A stretch of 64,000 nucleotides of DNA from Nitrospirota bacterium (GCA_040757335.1 JBFLXB010000001.1:369459-433458); one strand, 5' to 3'. Numbered from the stretch's first letter, positions 44,307 through 56,664 are shown. Numbers and translations: made by a program. The notes: generated by a model not told the origin, from the sequence alone.

Positions 44307-44756
44307 TTACGTGTCGGACTGGCGCACTTCGCCCTCGAATTCCCAGTCCTCTCGGTGTTTGTGGCAATCCTTGCACGCTTTGCCGGCCATCGGCAATTTT
44401 TTGTGCGGAGGCTCGATCTTGACCGGATCGTGGCACTGCGTGCAGAACCGATCGGGCAGCTTGGCCTTGAACGGTCCACGCAGGTCCTCTTCGCTGTCTA
44501 TAAAATGCGCGACGAACATCCCCAGCCCCCGCGCCTGCGCTTCCAGCACGCCCAGCGGCCCGGGACCCGAGTGGCACATGATGCAGTCGGGATGATCCTC
44601 TTCCGCGCCGGACACCTTCCACCCCTTGCCGGGACGTTCCATTTCGTGGCACGAAACACAGAACGCCGGACTGCGCTCCAGCGCCCGTCCGCCGGTCGAG
44701 AGCCCGATACCAATGAGCACCGCCGCGGTTGGAATCACCACCCATCGCCACCTCAT
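44307..44756 (-). CDS. Membrane-anchored tetraheme c-type cytochrome (NapC/NirT/NrfH-like)
   Basis: The 149-aa protein has one N-terminal hydrophobic segment ([15 protein letters not shown]) followed by four CxxCH sites: CVSCH (33-37), CIMCH (58-62), CTQCH (105-109) and CKDCH (128-132). FCVSCHEM resembles the first heme region of NapC/NrfH quinol dehydrogenases. It probably passes electrons from the quinol pool to a periplasmic acceptor. ATG 44756 overlaps the gatB stop as ATGA, an unexpected coupling; no oxidoreductase partner is adjacent. Confidence 0.85.
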   Translation of the reverse strand: MRWRWVVIPTAAVLIGIGLSTGGRALERSPAFCVSCHEMERPGKGWKVSGAEEDHPDCIMCHSGPGPLGVLEAQARGLGMFVAHFIDSEEDLRGPFKAKLPDRFCTQCHDPVKIEPPHKKLPMAGKACKDCHKHREDWEFEGEVRQSDT

Positions 44757-46210
44757 GGCGCGAGACGCGCCTTGAGCAACTCGTTGACCTTGGCCGGGTT
44801 CGCCTTCCCCTGCGTGCGTTTCATCACCTGCCCGACGAAAAACCCAAAGAGTTTGTCTTTCCCGGAACGGTATTGCTCCAGCTCTTTGGGGCTGTCCGCG
44901 AGCACCTGGTCGATCACCGCGGCAAGTTCCCCGGCATCGCTGACTTGCGTCAGGCCTTTCGCCGCCACCACCGCGTCGGGTTCCGCTCCCGTGCGGTACA
45001 TCTCCTCGAACACGGTCTTGGCGATCTTGCCGCTGATGGTCCCGTTCTCCATCAGCGCGAACAACGCCGCGAGCGACTTGGGCGTCACTCGGCAGGCCTC
45101 GATCTCGAGGCCGTCGGCGTTGAGCAACGCCAGCAGCTCGCTCATGATCCAGTTGGCTGCGGCCTTGGCCGGTCCGCCCTGCCGAACCACGGCCTCGTAA
45201 TACTCCGCCAGCGCGCGGCTCCCGGTCAACACGGTCGCGTCATAGCTGGACAACCCGTATTGCGCGGCGAACCGCGCCCGCTTGGCCTCGGGTAGCTCGG
45301 GCAGGCCGGTCCGGATCTCCTCGATCCACGCGGCCGGCGGGGCAAGCGGGACCAGGTCGGGTTCCGGAAAGTATCGGTAGTCGTGGGCGTCTTCCTTGGT
45401 CCGCATCGACGCCGTGACCCCGCGCTGGGGATCGAAGAGCCTGGTTTCCTGCACGATGCGCTGCCCCGATTCCACTTGGTCGATCTGGCGCTGCACCTCG
45501 TATTCAATCGCGCGTTTCACGTATCGGAACGAGTTGATGTTCTTCAACTCCACCCGCGTGCCGTAGGTCTCGCTGCCCAGGGGCCGGATCGACACGTTGG
45601 CGTCGCAACGAAAGCTGCCTTCTTCCATGTTGCCGTCGCAGATGCCGAGATACACGACCAATTCGCGCAGCGTTTTCAGATAGGCCACGGCTTCGTCGGA
45701 GGAGCGCAGGTCGGGTGCGCTCACGATCTCCAGCAACGGCGTGCCCGCGCGGTTCAAGTCCACGTGGCTCTCGCCGTCGCCGATATCGTGGAGATTCTTG
45801 CCCGCGTCCTCTTCCAGGTGCGCGCGGATCAAACTGACGCGCTTGGTCCCGCCGTCCAGCGCCACCTCCAGCCAACCCCCTTCGCAGATCGGCAACTCGT
45901 ATTGGGAGATCTGGTACCCCTTGGGCAAGTCCGGGTAAAAGTAATTTTTGCGGGCGAAACGGCTGGTGTCCGCGATGTGCGCGTTCACGGCGAGGCCGAG
46001 ACGGATCGCGAACTCGACCGCACGGCGGTTCACCACCGGCAACACCCCAGGCATCCCCAAGCACACCGGGCACACTTGGGTGTTCGCGGCGGACCCGAAG
46101 GTGGTCGAACATCCGCAAAACATCTTTGATCGCGTGAGGAGCTGGGCGTGGACTTCCAACCCGATCACGGTTTCGTACGCGGTCTTGGTCGCGGTAGCGC
46201 TCGTGGTCAT
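44753..46210 (-). CDS. gatB: Aspartyl/glutamyl-tRNA amidotransferase subunit B
   Basis: The 485-aa protein has [47 protein letters not shown] [16 protein letters not shown], and [19 protein letters not shown]. It recognises mischarged Glu-tRNA-Gln (and Asp-tRNA-Asn) for transamidation with GatA and GatC. ATG 46210 begins after a GC-rich repeat; upstream in-frame sequence is repeat-derived. Its 3' end overlaps the cytochrome c start. Confidence 0.96.
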   Translation of the reverse strand: MTTSATATKTAYETVIGLEVHAQLLTRSKMFCGCSTTFGSAANTQVCPVCLGMPGVLPVVNRRAVEFAIRLGLAVNAHIADTSRFARKNYFYPDLPKGYQISQYELPICEGGWLEVALDGGTKRVSLIRAHLEEDAGKNLHDIGDGESHVDLNRAGTPLLEIVSAPDLRSSDEAVAYLKTLRELVVYLGICDGNMEEGSFRCDANVSIRPLGSETYGTRVELKNINSFRYVKRAIEYEVQRQIDQVESGQRIVQETRLFDPQRGVTASMRTKEDAHDYRYFPEPDLVPLAPPAAWIEEIRTGLPELPEAKRARFAAQYGLSSYDATVLTGSRALAEYYEAVVRQGGPAKAAANWIMSELLALLNADGLEIEACRVTPKSLAALFALMENGTISGKIAKTVFEEMYRTGAEPDAVVAAKGLTQVSDAGELAAVIDQVLADSPKELEQYRSGKDKLFGFFVGQVMKRTQGKANPAKVNELLKARLAP

Positions 46211-46215
46211 CGATG

Positions 46216-46326
46216 TTCCTCCTTCCCCCCTTGCGGGGGAAGGTCGGGATGGGGGGAGGTCTCGATCTGGATCACGATAGCTCCACCGTCCCCCCACCTC
46301 AGTCCTCCCCCGCCAGGGGGGAGGAA
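46216..46326. repeat. GC-rich hairpin repeats between gatA and gatB
   Basis: Two inverted relatives: CCCCTTGCGGGGGAAGG with GGATGGGGGGAGG downstream, and about 55 bp later CCCCCCACC...TCCTCCCCCGCCAGGGGGGAGG. The first resembles the glyS-ppdK hairpin at 7540-7582. Confidence 0.65.
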
Positions 46327-46366
46327 GCAACCTGATAGTATCCTCATGCCAATTCTCTCGCTTCGC

Positions 46367-47836
46367 TTACAGCGTCGGCTTTCGGTCTCTCCACTCCGTC
46401 GCGCCCTCGTAGGCAGCGGCCGCACGCAGGATCGTGGCCTCCGCGAACGGTTTGCCGATCAGTTGAAGCCCGATCGGCAAACCCTCAGTCGAGAACCCGC
46501 ACGGCAGCGACAGCGCGGGCACGCCGGCGAGATTCACGGAGATGGTGAAGATATCCGACAGGTACATCTGCAACGGGTCCTGCGTCTTCTCGCCGATTCG
46601 GAACGCGGGCGTAGGCGCGGTGGGTGTGGCGATCACGTCCACTCGCTCGAAGACCCGGTCGAAATCGCGCTTGATCAACGTGCGCACGCGCTGAGCCTTG
46701 GCGTAATAGGCGTCGTAGTAGCCGGAGGACAATGCGTATGTGCCGAGCATGATCCGGCGCTTGACCTCCGGACCGAACCCTTCGGCGCGGGTCCGGAAGT
46801 ACAGGTCCATCAGGTTCGCCGGGGACTTGGCTCGAAAGCCGTATTTGACCCCGTCGTAGCGCGCGAGGTTGGAGCTGGCTTCGGCCGTGGCGAGCAGGTA
46901 GTACACCGCCACCGCGTACTCGGTGTGGGGCAGCGAGACTTCTTCGATCGTCGCGCCCTCGCGCTCCAGCACGCGAACCGCGGCCTTCACCGATTCCTCG
47001 ACCGCGCGATCCATCCCGGGGACGAAGTACTCCTTGGGCACGCCGACGCGCAGGCCCCGCACGCCGGTCCTCAGGTCCGTGGTGTAATCGGGACGCGGGA
47101 CATCGGCCGACGTGGAGTCGTTCGGGTCGTGGCCCGCGACCGCGTTCAGCAACAACGCGCAGTCCTCCACGTCTTTGGCGAACGGACCGATCTGATCGAG
47201 CGAGGATGCGAACGCCACCAGGCCGTAGCGGGACACCCGACCGTACGTGGGCTTGAGCCCGACCACGCCGCAGCATGCGGCGGGCTGGCGGATCGAGCCC
47301 CCGGTGTCGGACCCGAACGCACCCAGGCACGCGTCCGCGGCCACGGCCGCCGCGGATCCGCCACTCGACCCGCCGGGAATGCGGTCTCGGCTCCACGGGT
47401 TTTTGGTGACGCCGAACGCCGAGTTCTCGGTGGACGAGCCCATGGCGAACTCGTCCATGTTGGTCTTGCCCGCGAACACGGCGCCCGCGGACCGTAGGCG
47501 GTCCACCACCGTGGCGTCATAAGGCGGGACAAACCCCTCCAGGATCTTCGACGCGCACGTGGTCTTGATCCCGGTCGTGCACAGGTTGTCCTTCAGCGCG
47601 ATCGGAATGCCGGTCAGGGCGGTCACGCCTTCGCCCGAAGCCAACCGTCGATCCGCTTCATCCGCCTGCTGGCGCGCCAAGTCGCGCGTGAGCAGCAGGT
47701 ATGCGTGCAGGTCGGGCTCGACCGCCGCGATCCGGGATTCGATGCTCTGATACAGATCCCGCGCGCTGACTTGTCGCGCCTTCAACAGCTCGTGCGCCCG
47801 GTGGATCGTCAATTCGTAGAGCGCCTGCTCAGCCAT
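46367..47836 (-). CDS. gatA: Glutamyl-tRNA(Gln) amidotransferase subunit A
   Basis: The 489-aa amidase-signature protein has [20 protein letters not shown] (catalytic Lys), the Gly/Ser-rich [20 protein letters not shown] stretch and [20 protein letters not shown] (cis-Ser and nucleophile Ser). It frees ammonia from glutamine for the GatCAB reaction. The start overlaps cca by 8 bp. Confidence 0.97.
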   Translation of the reverse strand: MAEQALYELTIHRAHELLKARQVSARDLYQSIESRIAAVEPDLHAYLLLTRDLARQQADEADRRLASGEGVTALTGIPIALKDNLCTTGIKTTCASKILEGFVPPYDATVVDRLRSAGAVFAGKTNMDEFAMGSSTENSAFGVTKNPWSRDRIPGGSSGGSAAAVAADACLGAFGSDTGGSIRQPAACCGVVGLKPTYGRVSRYGLVAFASSLDQIGPFAKDVEDCALLLNAVAGHDPNDSTSADVPRPDYTTDLRTGVRGLRVGVPKEYFVPGMDRAVEESVKAAVRVLEREGATIEEVSLPHTEYAVAVYYLLATAEASSNLARYDGVKYGFRAKSPANLMDLYFRTRAEGFGPEVKRRIMLGTYALSSGYYDAYYAKAQRVRTLIKRDFDRVFERVDVIATPTAPTPAFRIGEKTQDPLQMYLSDIFTISVNLAGVPALSLPCGFSTEGLPIGLQLIGKPFAEATILRAAAAYEGATEWRDRKPTL

Positions 47837-49334
47837 CGGAGACCATTGCTCCCGTCTGCCGTTTGAGCCACGCCATGGCCTCGTCCGCGGTCGTGACCTC
47901 GCCCGCCAACTGCGCCTCGCGTACCAAGGCCAGGTACTTGCCCACGGTCGGTCCGGGCCTGATGCCGAACTCCGTCATGATCCGCCGGCCGTCGACCAAC
48001 GGAGGCGGCAATCCCGTTCGCGCACGGTCGAGTTCCGCCAGCTTGGCGATCCGCCCGCGCATGGCGCGGTAGTTGGTCAGGTCCGGAGTTCCGGACGGCG
48101 GAACCGTGGCGGACCCGTCCGCCCACATCACCATCAAGAGCTGCTCCCCCGCCCGCCGGTCGGCGAAGAAGTAGCGTTCGATCGTGGAGTTCTTCATATC
48201 CTCGATGGCGCCGTGCACCAGCAACAGATGATGCGCCACCAGCCACGCGAGCCGTTCCGGATCGATATGCCACCCGGAGTCCCGCGGAAACTGCGACAAT
48301 TTGACCCGCTCGCAGATCGCCCTCGCCATCCGCGCACCCACGTTGTCGTGGTTGTTGAAGCGAATGCGGTCGGTTCCGTCCTTCTCTGGGGTGGTAATGG
48401 TCACCGGCTTGGCCACGTCGTGCAGCAACACCGCGAAGATCACCTCGGCATCCGGACGCTTTTCCGGCCACTCCGACGCGAACTCCGGCGACCGCAACCG
48501 TTCGAGCGCCAACCGCGTGTGCGTCCACACGTCGCCCTCGGCGTGATAGTTGGTGGGCTGCGGGCAGCCCTTCATCGACAACAGTTCCGGCAACACCGCG
48601 GCGATCGCCCCGCTCGCGTCCCACAGATCCAACGCCTTCACCGGATCGCTCGCGAACGCGCGGACCAACTCCCGCCCCACGGTTTCCCTGGGCACCACGA
48701 ACTCGCTGTTCCGCGTCGCGTTGATCTGAGGCATCAACCGCAAAAGCGAGTTCCACGTGTCCGCATCCCACTCGAACCCAAGCTGGCACGCGAGCCGCAG
48801 GCCGCGCAACATGCGCGAATAATCTTCGGCAAACCGCAGATCGGGGTTGCCGACCGCGCGCAACCGCCGGGCGCACAGGTCGCCCTTGCCTCCGTGGGGA
48901 TCGACGAGCTCCCCGCTCACCACGTCCAGCGCCATCGCGTTGACGGTGTAGTCGCGCCGGCTCAAATCGTCCTCGACGCGCAGCAGGGGATCGGACTGGA
49001 CCGTGAACTCGCGGTACGCCCCCGACAGACTCTCCGAGTGCTCCGTGCGCGGCAACGCGATATCGAAGGGCTCCTGGGGGTCGCCTCCCTCCGGGACGAA
49101 CTTATAGACGCCGAACGTCTTGCCCACGAAGTTGACCCGTCCCAGGCCCCGGAGAAACCGCTCCAACGCGTCGCCCGGCACGCCCCGCACCACGAAGTCC
49201 AGGTCCTTGGTGTCGCGTCCCAACATCGCGTCCCGCACGGCGCCACCCACAAGGTAGACCTGGGCCTGCGGGAACCGCCGGGTGAGGGCGCCCAGGAACG
49301 CCAGTTGAGGTTGTTTGAGCGCTTCGATTTCCAT
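47829..49334 (-). CDS. cca: CCA-adding tRNA nucleotidyltransferase / poly(A) polymerase family with HD domain
   Basis: The 501-aa class II nucleotidyltransferase has [20 protein letters not shown], the catalytic [17 protein letters not shown] and [20 protein letters not shown], and a C-terminal HD-type region ([13 protein letters not shown]). It adds or repairs the tRNA 3' CCA, although the tRNA-Phe in this window encodes its own CCA. ATG 49334 is preceded by GGAGACA; an in-frame ATG 24 bp upstream is possible. Confidence 0.92.
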   Translation of the reverse strand: MEIEALKQPQLAFLGALTRRFPQAQVYLVGGAVRDAMLGRDTKDLDFVVRGVPGDALERFLRGLGRVNFVGKTFGVYKFVPEGGDPQEPFDIALPRTEHSESLSGAYREFTVQSDPLLRVEDDLSRRDYTVNAMALDVVSGELVDPHGGKGDLCARRLRAVGNPDLRFAEDYSRMLRGLRLACQLGFEWDADTWNSLLRLMPQINATRNSEFVVPRETVGRELVRAFASDPVKALDLWDASGAIAAVLPELLSMKGCPQPTNYHAEGDVWTHTRLALERLRSPEFASEWPEKRPDAEVIFAVLLHDVAKPVTITTPEKDGTDRIRFNNHDNVGARMARAICERVKLSQFPRDSGWHIDPERLAWLVAHHLLLVHGAIEDMKNSTIERYFFADRRAGEQLLMVMWADGSATVPPSGTPDLTNYRAMRGRIAKLAELDRARTGLPPPLVDGRRIMTEFGIRPGPTVGKYLALVREAQLAGEVTTADEAMAWLKRQTGAMVSDG

Positions 49335-49379
49335 TGTCTCCGAGCAGGCGGACGTCATCGAACCGGAAAGCCGGGGAAC

Positions 49380-49730
49380 TTAGCCCTTGATCCGGTTCTT
49401 CTCATCGACCCTGATGATCGTCGGTTTGTAATTGGCCAACTCCTCCTGCGAGTAGTACTCGTAGCAGAAGATGATGATCTGGTCGCCGATCATGGCTTTG
49501 CGCGCCGTGGGCCCGTTCAGGCAGACGATGCCCGACCCGCGCGGCCCCGGGATCACGTAGGTCTCGAACCGTTCGCCGTTCTGCACGTTGGACACCATGA
49601 TCTGCTCGTACGGGAGCATCCCCGACGCGTCGATCAGATTCTGATCCAGCGTCAGACTGCCTTCATAATCAATGTCCGCGCCGGTCACCGTGGCGCGATG
49701 AATCTTGGACCGCAGCATCAACCGCAGCAT
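49380..49730 (-). CDS. panD: Aspartate 1-decarboxylase proenzyme
   Basis: The 116-aa protein converts aspartate to beta-alanine for pantothenate synthesis. It has MLRLMLRSKIHRATVTGADI and the self-cleavage site Gly-Ser in YEGSLTLD (Ser becomes the pyruvoyl group), then NGPTARKAMIGDQIIIFCYE. Length is normal. It lies between gatC and cca. Confidence 0.96.
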   Translation of the reverse strand: MLRLMLRSKIHRATVTGADIDYEGSLTLDQNLIDASGMLPYEQIMVSNVQNGERFETYVIPGPRGSGIVCLNGPTARKAMIGDQIIIFCYEYYSQEELANYKPTIIRVDEKNRIKG

Positions 49731-49783
49731 ACGTTCGCTTCTCCAGGCCTCGGCAATACTCCTCTTTCAGGGCACTGATCCCC

Positions 49784-49810
49784 CGTTCGTGGTGAGCTTG
49801 TCGAACCACG
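49784..49810. repeat. REP-type palindrome between gatC and panD
   Basis: CGTTCGTGGTGAGCTTGTCG followed by AACCACG can fold with CGTGGT and ACCACG arms. This GTTCGTGGTGAGC...CGAACCAC string is a REP sequence found in many bacterial genomes (recalled, not searched). Confidence 0.6.
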
Positions 49811-49832
49811 TTCCACCCCGTTCACCACTGGG

Positions 49833-50120
49833 TCACTCGATGATCTTCGGCACACGGAAGCACCCTGAATCCGCGTCTGGTGCATTGACCAGCGCCTCGT
49901 CGCGCGCCAGCGACGGTTTCACCTCGTCCTCCCGCAAGACGTTCTGCATCGGGATCACGTGCGACGTCGGCTCCACATCCGACGTATCCACCCGATTGAG
50001 CGTTTCGACGTAGGTCAAGATCGACGAGAGCTGTCGGCCGAACAGGACCTTCTCCTCTTCGGAAACAGCCAGTCGCGCCAGCTTGGCGACGTGTTCCACT
50101 TGTTCGCGCGTGATCTCCAC
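49833..50120 (-). CDS. gatC: Glutamyl-tRNA(Gln) amidotransferase subunit C
   Basis: The 95-aa protein has VEITREQVEHVAKLARLAVS, then LSSILTYVETLNRVDTSDVE and VLREDEV. GatC stabilises GatA. GTG 50120 shares a base with the pcrA stop (TAGTG). Separated from gatA by panD and cca, but in the same gene run. Confidence 0.93.
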   Translation of the reverse strand: MEITREQVEHVAKLARLAVSEEEKVLFGRQLSSILTYVETLNRVDTSDVEPTSHVIPMQNVLREDEVKPSLARDEALVNAPDADSGCFRVPKIIE

Positions 50121-52423
50121 TACGCCAACTCCAGTCTCGCGAATTTGACCGCCAACTTCTTGGTCCCGGCCGAGCGAAACGCCACCACCACGCGGGCCTC
50201 GTCGCCTTCCCCTTCCGCGGTCTGGATCGTGCCCACGCCCCAAACCGGATGCCGGACGCGCGTGCCGATCGCAAACCCCGAGCGGTCCGGCTGGTCGCCG
50301 GGATCTTGATTATACGGGTTGAAGGGAACCGTTCGCCGCGAAAACGGGCGGTCGCCCAACGAGCGTCGCCATCCGCCGGTCTGCGAGTCCCGCGGCCTCC
50401 CCGCTTCCGCCTCCGAACGATCGTCCAGACCCACGGGGCATTTCAACTCGTCCGGAATCTCGTCGAGGAACCGCGACGGCGCGTTGAACTGCACCGAACC
50501 ATACAGCCGCCGCAACCCCGTGTAGGTCAGATACAGTCGTTCCTTCGCGCGCGTCATGCCCACGTAACACAAACGCCGCTCTTCTTCCATCGCGTCCGGG
50601 TCCTGCAGCGAGCGCGAGTGGGGGAACAATCCCTCCTCCGCCCCCACGATGAACACCACCGGGAACTCCAATCCCTTGGCGGAGTGGAGCGTCATCAGCG
50701 GCACCGCGCCGTCCGCCGAGGTCAACGCATCCGTGTCGGACACCAACGCGACGCGGTCGAGAAAGGCGGTCAGGGGCGAGGAGCGTTGTTCGTCGCTGGT
50801 TGTTGGTTGTCCGGTCAACGGAGAGCGATCAACCGACAACGTCTCTTTACCATATTCCTCTTCGAATTCCTCGACCGCCGAGAAGAGTTCCTGGATGTTC
50901 TCGATCCGGGACTCCGCCTCGGCTCCGAACTCTGCGCGCAACGTTTCGATGTAGCGGGTCCGCTCCAACACCGCGGTCAGCAACGCGGCCAGCGACGTCC
51001 GGCCCGCCAGTTCCCGCAAGCCGTCACACAACGTCAGAAACCGCTCGATCGCCCGCCGCGAGCTCGCGACCAGGCGGTCGGGATCGCCGGCGACCTTGCC
51101 CAGCGCGTCCGACCACGACACGCCGTTCTCCGCGGCGTACTCGTCGATGCGCTCCACGGCGGTGGCTCCGATCCCGCGGGCCGGCACGTTGATGATGCGC
51201 TTGAGGCTCACCCCGTCCGCGGGATTCGCGATCACCCGCAGGTACGCTACCACGTCCTTGATCTCCTTGCGCTCGTAGAACCGCAGCCCGCCCACGATCA
51301 CGTAGGGAATGCCGTCGTTGCGCAGCCGCTCTTCCAATGCGCGCGACTGGGCGTTGGTGCGATAGAGCACGGCGAAATCGCGGTAGACCTTGCCCGCCCG
51401 CAGATGTTCGCGCAGCGCGCGGCACAGATATCCGGCTTCGGCCTCGTCGTCGGACAGACGCGCAACCGTGATCTTCTCCCCACCCAGACGATCGGTCCAC
51501 AAGCGCTTGGGCTTGCGCGACGGGTTGCGCTCGACCACTGCGGAGGCGGCGTCCAGGATCGCCTGGGTGGAACGGTAGTTCTGCTCCAGGGTGACGACCG
51601 CCGCGTTGGGGAAGTCCTTTTCGAACTCCAGGATGTTGCGCACGTCGGCGCCGCGAAACGCGTAGATGCTCTGATCGTCGTCGCCCACCACGCACAGATT
51701 GGCCCGCTCGCCGGCCAGCAGGCGAATCAACCGATACTGCGCGAAATTGGTGTCCTGATACTCGTCCACCAGCAGGTAGCGAAATTGCCGCTGGTACCCG
51801 GCGAGCACGTCCGGAACCCGTTCGAACAGCGCCACGGTCTGCATGAGCAAATCGTCAAAGTCCCAGGCCCCCGCGTCCCGCAGCCGATCCTGGTAGAGCC
51901 GGTAGGTGCGGGCCGCCGCGTCGTCCATGCCGAAGGGCTGGGCGTCGGCCCGAAAGGACTCCGGCGTCGCGAGCGCATTCTTGAGGTCGGAGATTCGCCG
52001 CGCGATCGCCTGCGGTTTGTACACGTCTTCGTTGATGCCGAGCGCCCGCACGCACTCGCGGATCAAGGTCGTCTGATCGCCCGCGTCGTAGATGACGAAT
52101 TCCCGCGGGTAACCGAGGCGCTCCGCGTGCGTTCGAAGGATTCTGACGCAGGCCGAGTGAAACGTGCTCACCCACACCCCGCGGCCCGCAGGGCCGAGGA
52201 GACGCTCCACCCGGTCCTTCATCTCCCCCGCGGCTTTGTTCGTGAACGTGACGGCCAGAATCTGGGCCGGATGCGCCCGTTGCGAGGCGATCAGGTGCGC
52301 GATCCGATACGTAATCACGCGCGTCTTGCCGCTGCCCGCGCCGGCAAGGATCAGCAGCGGTCCGTCGGTATGCTGCACGGCTTTGCGCTGCGGCGGGTTG
52401 AGGTCGTCGAGCAAATCGTTCAT
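50120..52423 (-). CDS. pcrA: UvrD/PcrA-type DNA helicase
   Basis: The 767-aa SF1A helicase has Walker A LAGAGSGKTRVITYRIAHLI, LLVDEYQDTNFAQYRLI (Walker B), VVGDDDQSIYAFRGAD, LEQNYRS, MTLHSAKGLEFPVVFIVGAE and RRLCYVGMTRA. The C-terminal SH3-like tail (IGTRVRHPVWGVGTI) is typical of PcrA/UvrD. It unwinds 3'-5' in repair and plasmid/replication conflict. ATG 52423 is the start of MNDLLDDLNPPQRKAV. Confidence 0.94.
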   Translation of the reverse strand: MNDLLDDLNPPQRKAVQHTDGPLLILAGAGSGKTRVITYRIAHLIASQRAHPAQILAVTFTNKAAGEMKDRVERLLGPAGRGVWVSTFHSACVRILRTHAERLGYPREFVIYDAGDQTTLIRECVRALGINEDVYKPQAIARRISDLKNALATPESFRADAQPFGMDDAAARTYRLYQDRLRDAGAWDFDDLLMQTVALFERVPDVLAGYQRQFRYLLVDEYQDTNFAQYRLIRLLAGERANLCVVGDDDQSIYAFRGADVRNILEFEKDFPNAAVVTLEQNYRSTQAILDAASAVVERNPSRKPKRLWTDRLGGEKITVARLSDDEAEAGYLCRALREHLRAGKVYRDFAVLYRTNAQSRALEERLRNDGIPYVIVGGLRFYERKEIKDVVAYLRVIANPADGVSLKRIINVPARGIGATAVERIDEYAAENGVSWSDALGKVAGDPDRLVASSRRAIERFLTLCDGLRELAGRTSLAALLTAVLERTRYIETLRAEFGAEAESRIENIQELFSAVEEFEEEYGKETLSVDRSPLTGQPTTSDEQRSSPLTAFLDRVALVSDTDALTSADGAVPLMTLHSAKGLEFPVVFIVGAEEGLFPHSRSLQDPDAMEEERRLCYVGMTRAKERLYLTYTGLRRLYGSVQFNAPSRFLDEIPDELKCPVGLDDRSEAEAGRPRDSQTGGWRRSLGDRPFSRRTVPFNPYNQDPGDQPDRSGFAIGTRVRHPVWGVGTIQTAEGEGDEARVVVAFRSAGTKKLAVKFARLELA

Positions 52424-52467
52424 GGGCAACCGTTGTTCGTTCAATAACGAATAACGCTCTTCGCTTC

Positions 52468-54300
52468 TCATTCGACCGTGACGCTCTTGGCCAAGTTCCG
52501 AGGTTGATCCACGTCGCTGCCGCGCAGGACCGCGATGTGGTAAGCCAGCAACTGCAAGGGCACCACCGCCATTATCGGCATCACCAACGCGTCCAGTTCC
52601 GGAATGCCGATCACCGCGTCGGCCTTGGCCGAAGCGTCTTCGTCGCCTTCGGTCACCACCGCGATCACGGCCCCCCCGCGGGCTTTGACCTCCATGACGG
52701 CGTTGAGGATCTTGTCGTACGAGGCGTCGCGCATCGCCAACATCACCACGGGCAGGCCCTCGTCGATCAGCGCGATCGGACCGTGTTTCATTTCGCCGGC
52801 CGGGTACCCCTCGGCGTGGATGTACGAAATCTCCTTCAGCTTCAGCGCGCCTTCCAGCGCGATGGGGTAGTGCGGCCCACGGCCCAGGTACAGGAAATCA
52901 TCGCGAGCGGCGAAGCCCCTCGCGATCTCGCCCACGCTCTTAGCTGCTCGCCGCAACCAGTCTTCGAACTGGGCCGGGAGCTGAAACAGGGCGTCCGCGT
53001 AGCGTTTTTGCGTCGCGGCGTCGAGCCGTCCTCTCGCCTGTCCCAGCGCAAGCGCGAGCAACACCATCGCGGCCAGCTGGCACACGAACGCCTTGGTGGA
53101 CGCCACACCGATTTCCGGGCCGGCGTGAGTGTATAACACGCCGTCGGCCTCGCGCGCGATCGTGCTGCCCACGACGTTGCACACGGCCAGGGTGCGGCCG
53201 CCCCGGGCTTTGGCCTCGCGCAGGGCGCCCAAGGTGTCCGCGGTTTCGCCCGATTGGGAGATCGCCACCACCAGATCGGTCGGCGACACGATCGGATCCC
53301 GGTACCGGTACTCCGACGCGATATCCACTTCCACCGGAACGCGGGCCAGTCGCTCGATCAAGAATTTGCCGACCAGGCCTGCGTGCCACGACGTGCCGCA
53401 CGCGGTGATCGTCACCTTCGCGGTCTGACGAAGCGCCTCGGCCGGAACCCCCAACTCCTCGAGGTACACCGCCCCGGTCTCGTGCGACAGGCGGCCCTGG
53501 ATGGTGTTGATGAGGGCCTGCGGCTGTTCGAAAATCTCCTTCAACATGAAATGCTTGAATCCGCCCTTTTCAGCCATCGCGGGGCTCCAGGAAATCGCCA
53601 CCGGCCGGCGCTCGCGCGGCCGGCCCTCCAGATCGCTGATCTCGACGCGGCCGGCCGACGCGACAATCACGTCGCCGTCCTCCAGGAACATCACCGAGCG
53701 CGTGTGGGCGAGGATCGCGGGCACGTCCGACGCGATGAACTGCTCGCCTTCGCCTACGCCCACGATCAGCGGGCACCCGTACCGAGCCGCCATCAGGACA
53801 CCGGGTTCGCTCTCCGCCATCGCGACGACGGCGTATGCCCCTTTCAGCCGGGACAACGCTCCCCTGAACGCCGCCTCGAACGATTGGCCTTGTTCCAGGC
53901 CGCGATCGATCAGGTGCGCGATGATCTCGGTGTCGGTCTCGGAGCGAAATGTCCTCCCGGCGGCCGCGAGTTCGCGCCTCAGCGGCAGATAATTTTCGAT
54001 GATCCCGTTGTGGATCAGCACGACGCGGCCGGCTCGATGCGGGTGGGCGTTTTCCTCCGACGGACGCCCGTGTGTGGCCCATCGCGTGTGGCCGAGGCCG
54101 ATGGTCGCGGCGTACCGAGAGCTTCCGATGACGTGTTCCAGGTTGGCGAGTTTCCCCACCGCCCGCCGGACCTCCAACACGCCGTGTTCGAGAAAGGCGA
54201 CGCCCGCCGAGTCGTATCCCCGGTATTCCAACCGCCTCAACCCGTCGATCAGGATCGGGACCGCGGGTTGTTTGCCGACGTATCCGATGACGCCGCACAT
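52468..54300 (-). CDS. glmS: Glucosamine-fructose-6-phosphate aminotransferase
   Basis: The 610-aa enzyme has N-terminal glutaminase with the nucleophile Cys2 in MCGVIGYVG, GLGHTRWATHGRPSEENAHP, and two SIS domains (ITACGTSWHAGLVGKFLIER, ISQSGETADTLGALREAKA). It makes glucosamine-6-phosphate for peptidoglycan and LPS. It is adjacent to glmU, giving both steps of the UDP-GlcNAc pathway. No glmS ribozyme is expected or seen in the 16-bp upstream gap. Confidence 0.97.
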   Translation of the reverse strand: MCGVIGYVGKQPAVPILIDGLRRLEYRGYDSAGVAFLEHGVLEVRRAVGKLANLEHVIGSSRYAATIGLGHTRWATHGRPSEENAHPHRAGRVVLIHNGIIENYLPLRRELAAAGRTFRSETDTEIIAHLIDRGLEQGQSFEAAFRGALSRLKGAYAVVAMAESEPGVLMAARYGCPLIVGVGEGEQFIASDVPAILAHTRSVMFLEDGDVIVASAGRVEISDLEGRPRERRPVAISWSPAMAEKGGFKHFMLKEIFEQPQALINTIQGRLSHETGAVYLEELGVPAEALRQTAKVTITACGTSWHAGLVGKFLIERLARVPVEVDIASEYRYRDPIVSPTDLVVAISQSGETADTLGALREAKARGGRTLAVCNVVGSTIAREADGVLYTHAGPEIGVASTKAFVCQLAAMVLLALALGQARGRLDAATQKRYADALFQLPAQFEDWLRRAAKSVGEIARGFAARDDFLYLGRGPHYPIALEGALKLKEISYIHAEGYPAGEMKHGPIALIDEGLPVVMLAMRDASYDKILNAVMEVKARGGAVIAVVTEGDEDASAKADAVIGIPELDALVMPIMAVVPLQLLAYHIAVLRGSDVDQPRNLAKSVTVE

Positions 54301-54316
54301 CGTGGTTTCTCCTCCG

Positions 54317-55788
<1,472 letters not shown>

Positions 55789-55792
<4 letters not shown>

Positions 55793-56490
55793 CGCGCGGC
55801 CTTTTCGGATGACGCCGGCTCCTCCCCGGCGGACGGCGTGTACATCCCGCCCGACACGAGCATCTTCATGGCGTCCTCCACGCTCATCGAGAGCGGGACG
55901 ATCTCTTTCTCCGGGACGAACAGGAAATATCCCGATGTAGGATTCGGCGTGGTCGGCACGTAGACGTTGACCAACCGATCCGCGGTGATCTGCTGGATCT
56001 CGCCTTTTGTGATGCCGGTCACGAACGCAATCGAATACTGTCCTTTGCGCGGAAACTCCACCAGCACCACCCGGCTGAACTGCTCCCGGTTGTGGATCGA
56101 AAACGTGTCGACCACGGCTTTGAGCACTTGGTAGACGGTCTTGACCACCGGCACCTGCTTCAGCACGCTCTCCCACACCTCGACCAGCTTGCGTCCGAAG
56201 ATGTTGGTCGCCAGCATGCCCACCAGCAGGAGCAAGGCGGCCAGCACCACGATGCCGAGTCCGGGAATGTAAAACGGCGTGTGCGAGGCGAGCAGGTTGC
56301 CCAGCACCCCCTCCAAGGACACGAACAAGGCCTTGAGGATCAGGTAGGTACCCCACAGCGGTGTGACGACCAACAGGCCGGTCACGAAGTATCGTTTGAT
56401 CCGACTTCGGATTTGCATTCCCGCCCCGCCGGTCGCACCAGGCGCCGCAGGGTTGTCGGCTCGAGCCTGTTTTCGCGGTGGTCGCGGCAT
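55789..56490 (-). CDS. DUF502 family membrane protein
   Basis: The 233-aa protein has two N-terminal transmembrane segments (RYFVTGLLVVTPLWGTYLIL, GLGIVVLAALLLLVGMLATN) then a conserved soluble portion: VPVVKTVYQVLKAVVDTFS, VVLVEFPRKGQYSIAFVTG, VNVYVPTTPNPTSGYFLFVP. The DUF502 family function is unknown. It is the first gene of the glmU-glmS-pcrA-gat run and is divergent from the SMC-like ATPase gene. Confidence 0.88.
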
Positions 56491-56513
56491 ACCGATCAGT
56501 CACAAATACGCAA

Positions 56514-56538
56514 GAGCCCGGTCAGTGCGACCAGGCTC
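56514..56538. repeat. Imperfect hairpin in the divergent intergenic region
   Basis: GAGCCCGGTC and GACCAGGCTC pair around AGTGC with one C/A mismatch. No T-tract follows; the position suggests a regulatory stem or a repeat remnant. Confidence 0.4.
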
Positions 56539-56603
56539 ATTGTGCGGAACCACTCTACTAAGTTTTTCAAGATGATGCAAGGATGACCGGCTCTCACCGC
56601 GGT

Positions 56604-56632
56604 TTGCAATTTTCAGCCGAGTCACGTAGGAT
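56604..56632 (+). promoter_or_regulatory. Candidate sigma-70 promoter for the SMC-like ATPase operon
   Basis: TTGCAA (56604-56609), a 17-bp spacer and TAGGAT (56627-56632), 33 bp upstream of ATG 56665. Confidence 0.4.
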
Positions 56633-56664
56633 TTCTCCAGTACGATGCGCGCCAACGCGACCGG

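Noticed and set aside
52440..52467. glmS ribozyme or other riboswitch near glmS
   Set aside because: The glmS 5' side at 54301-54316 is only 16 bp before glmU, too short for the ribozyme, and no conserved core is seen.
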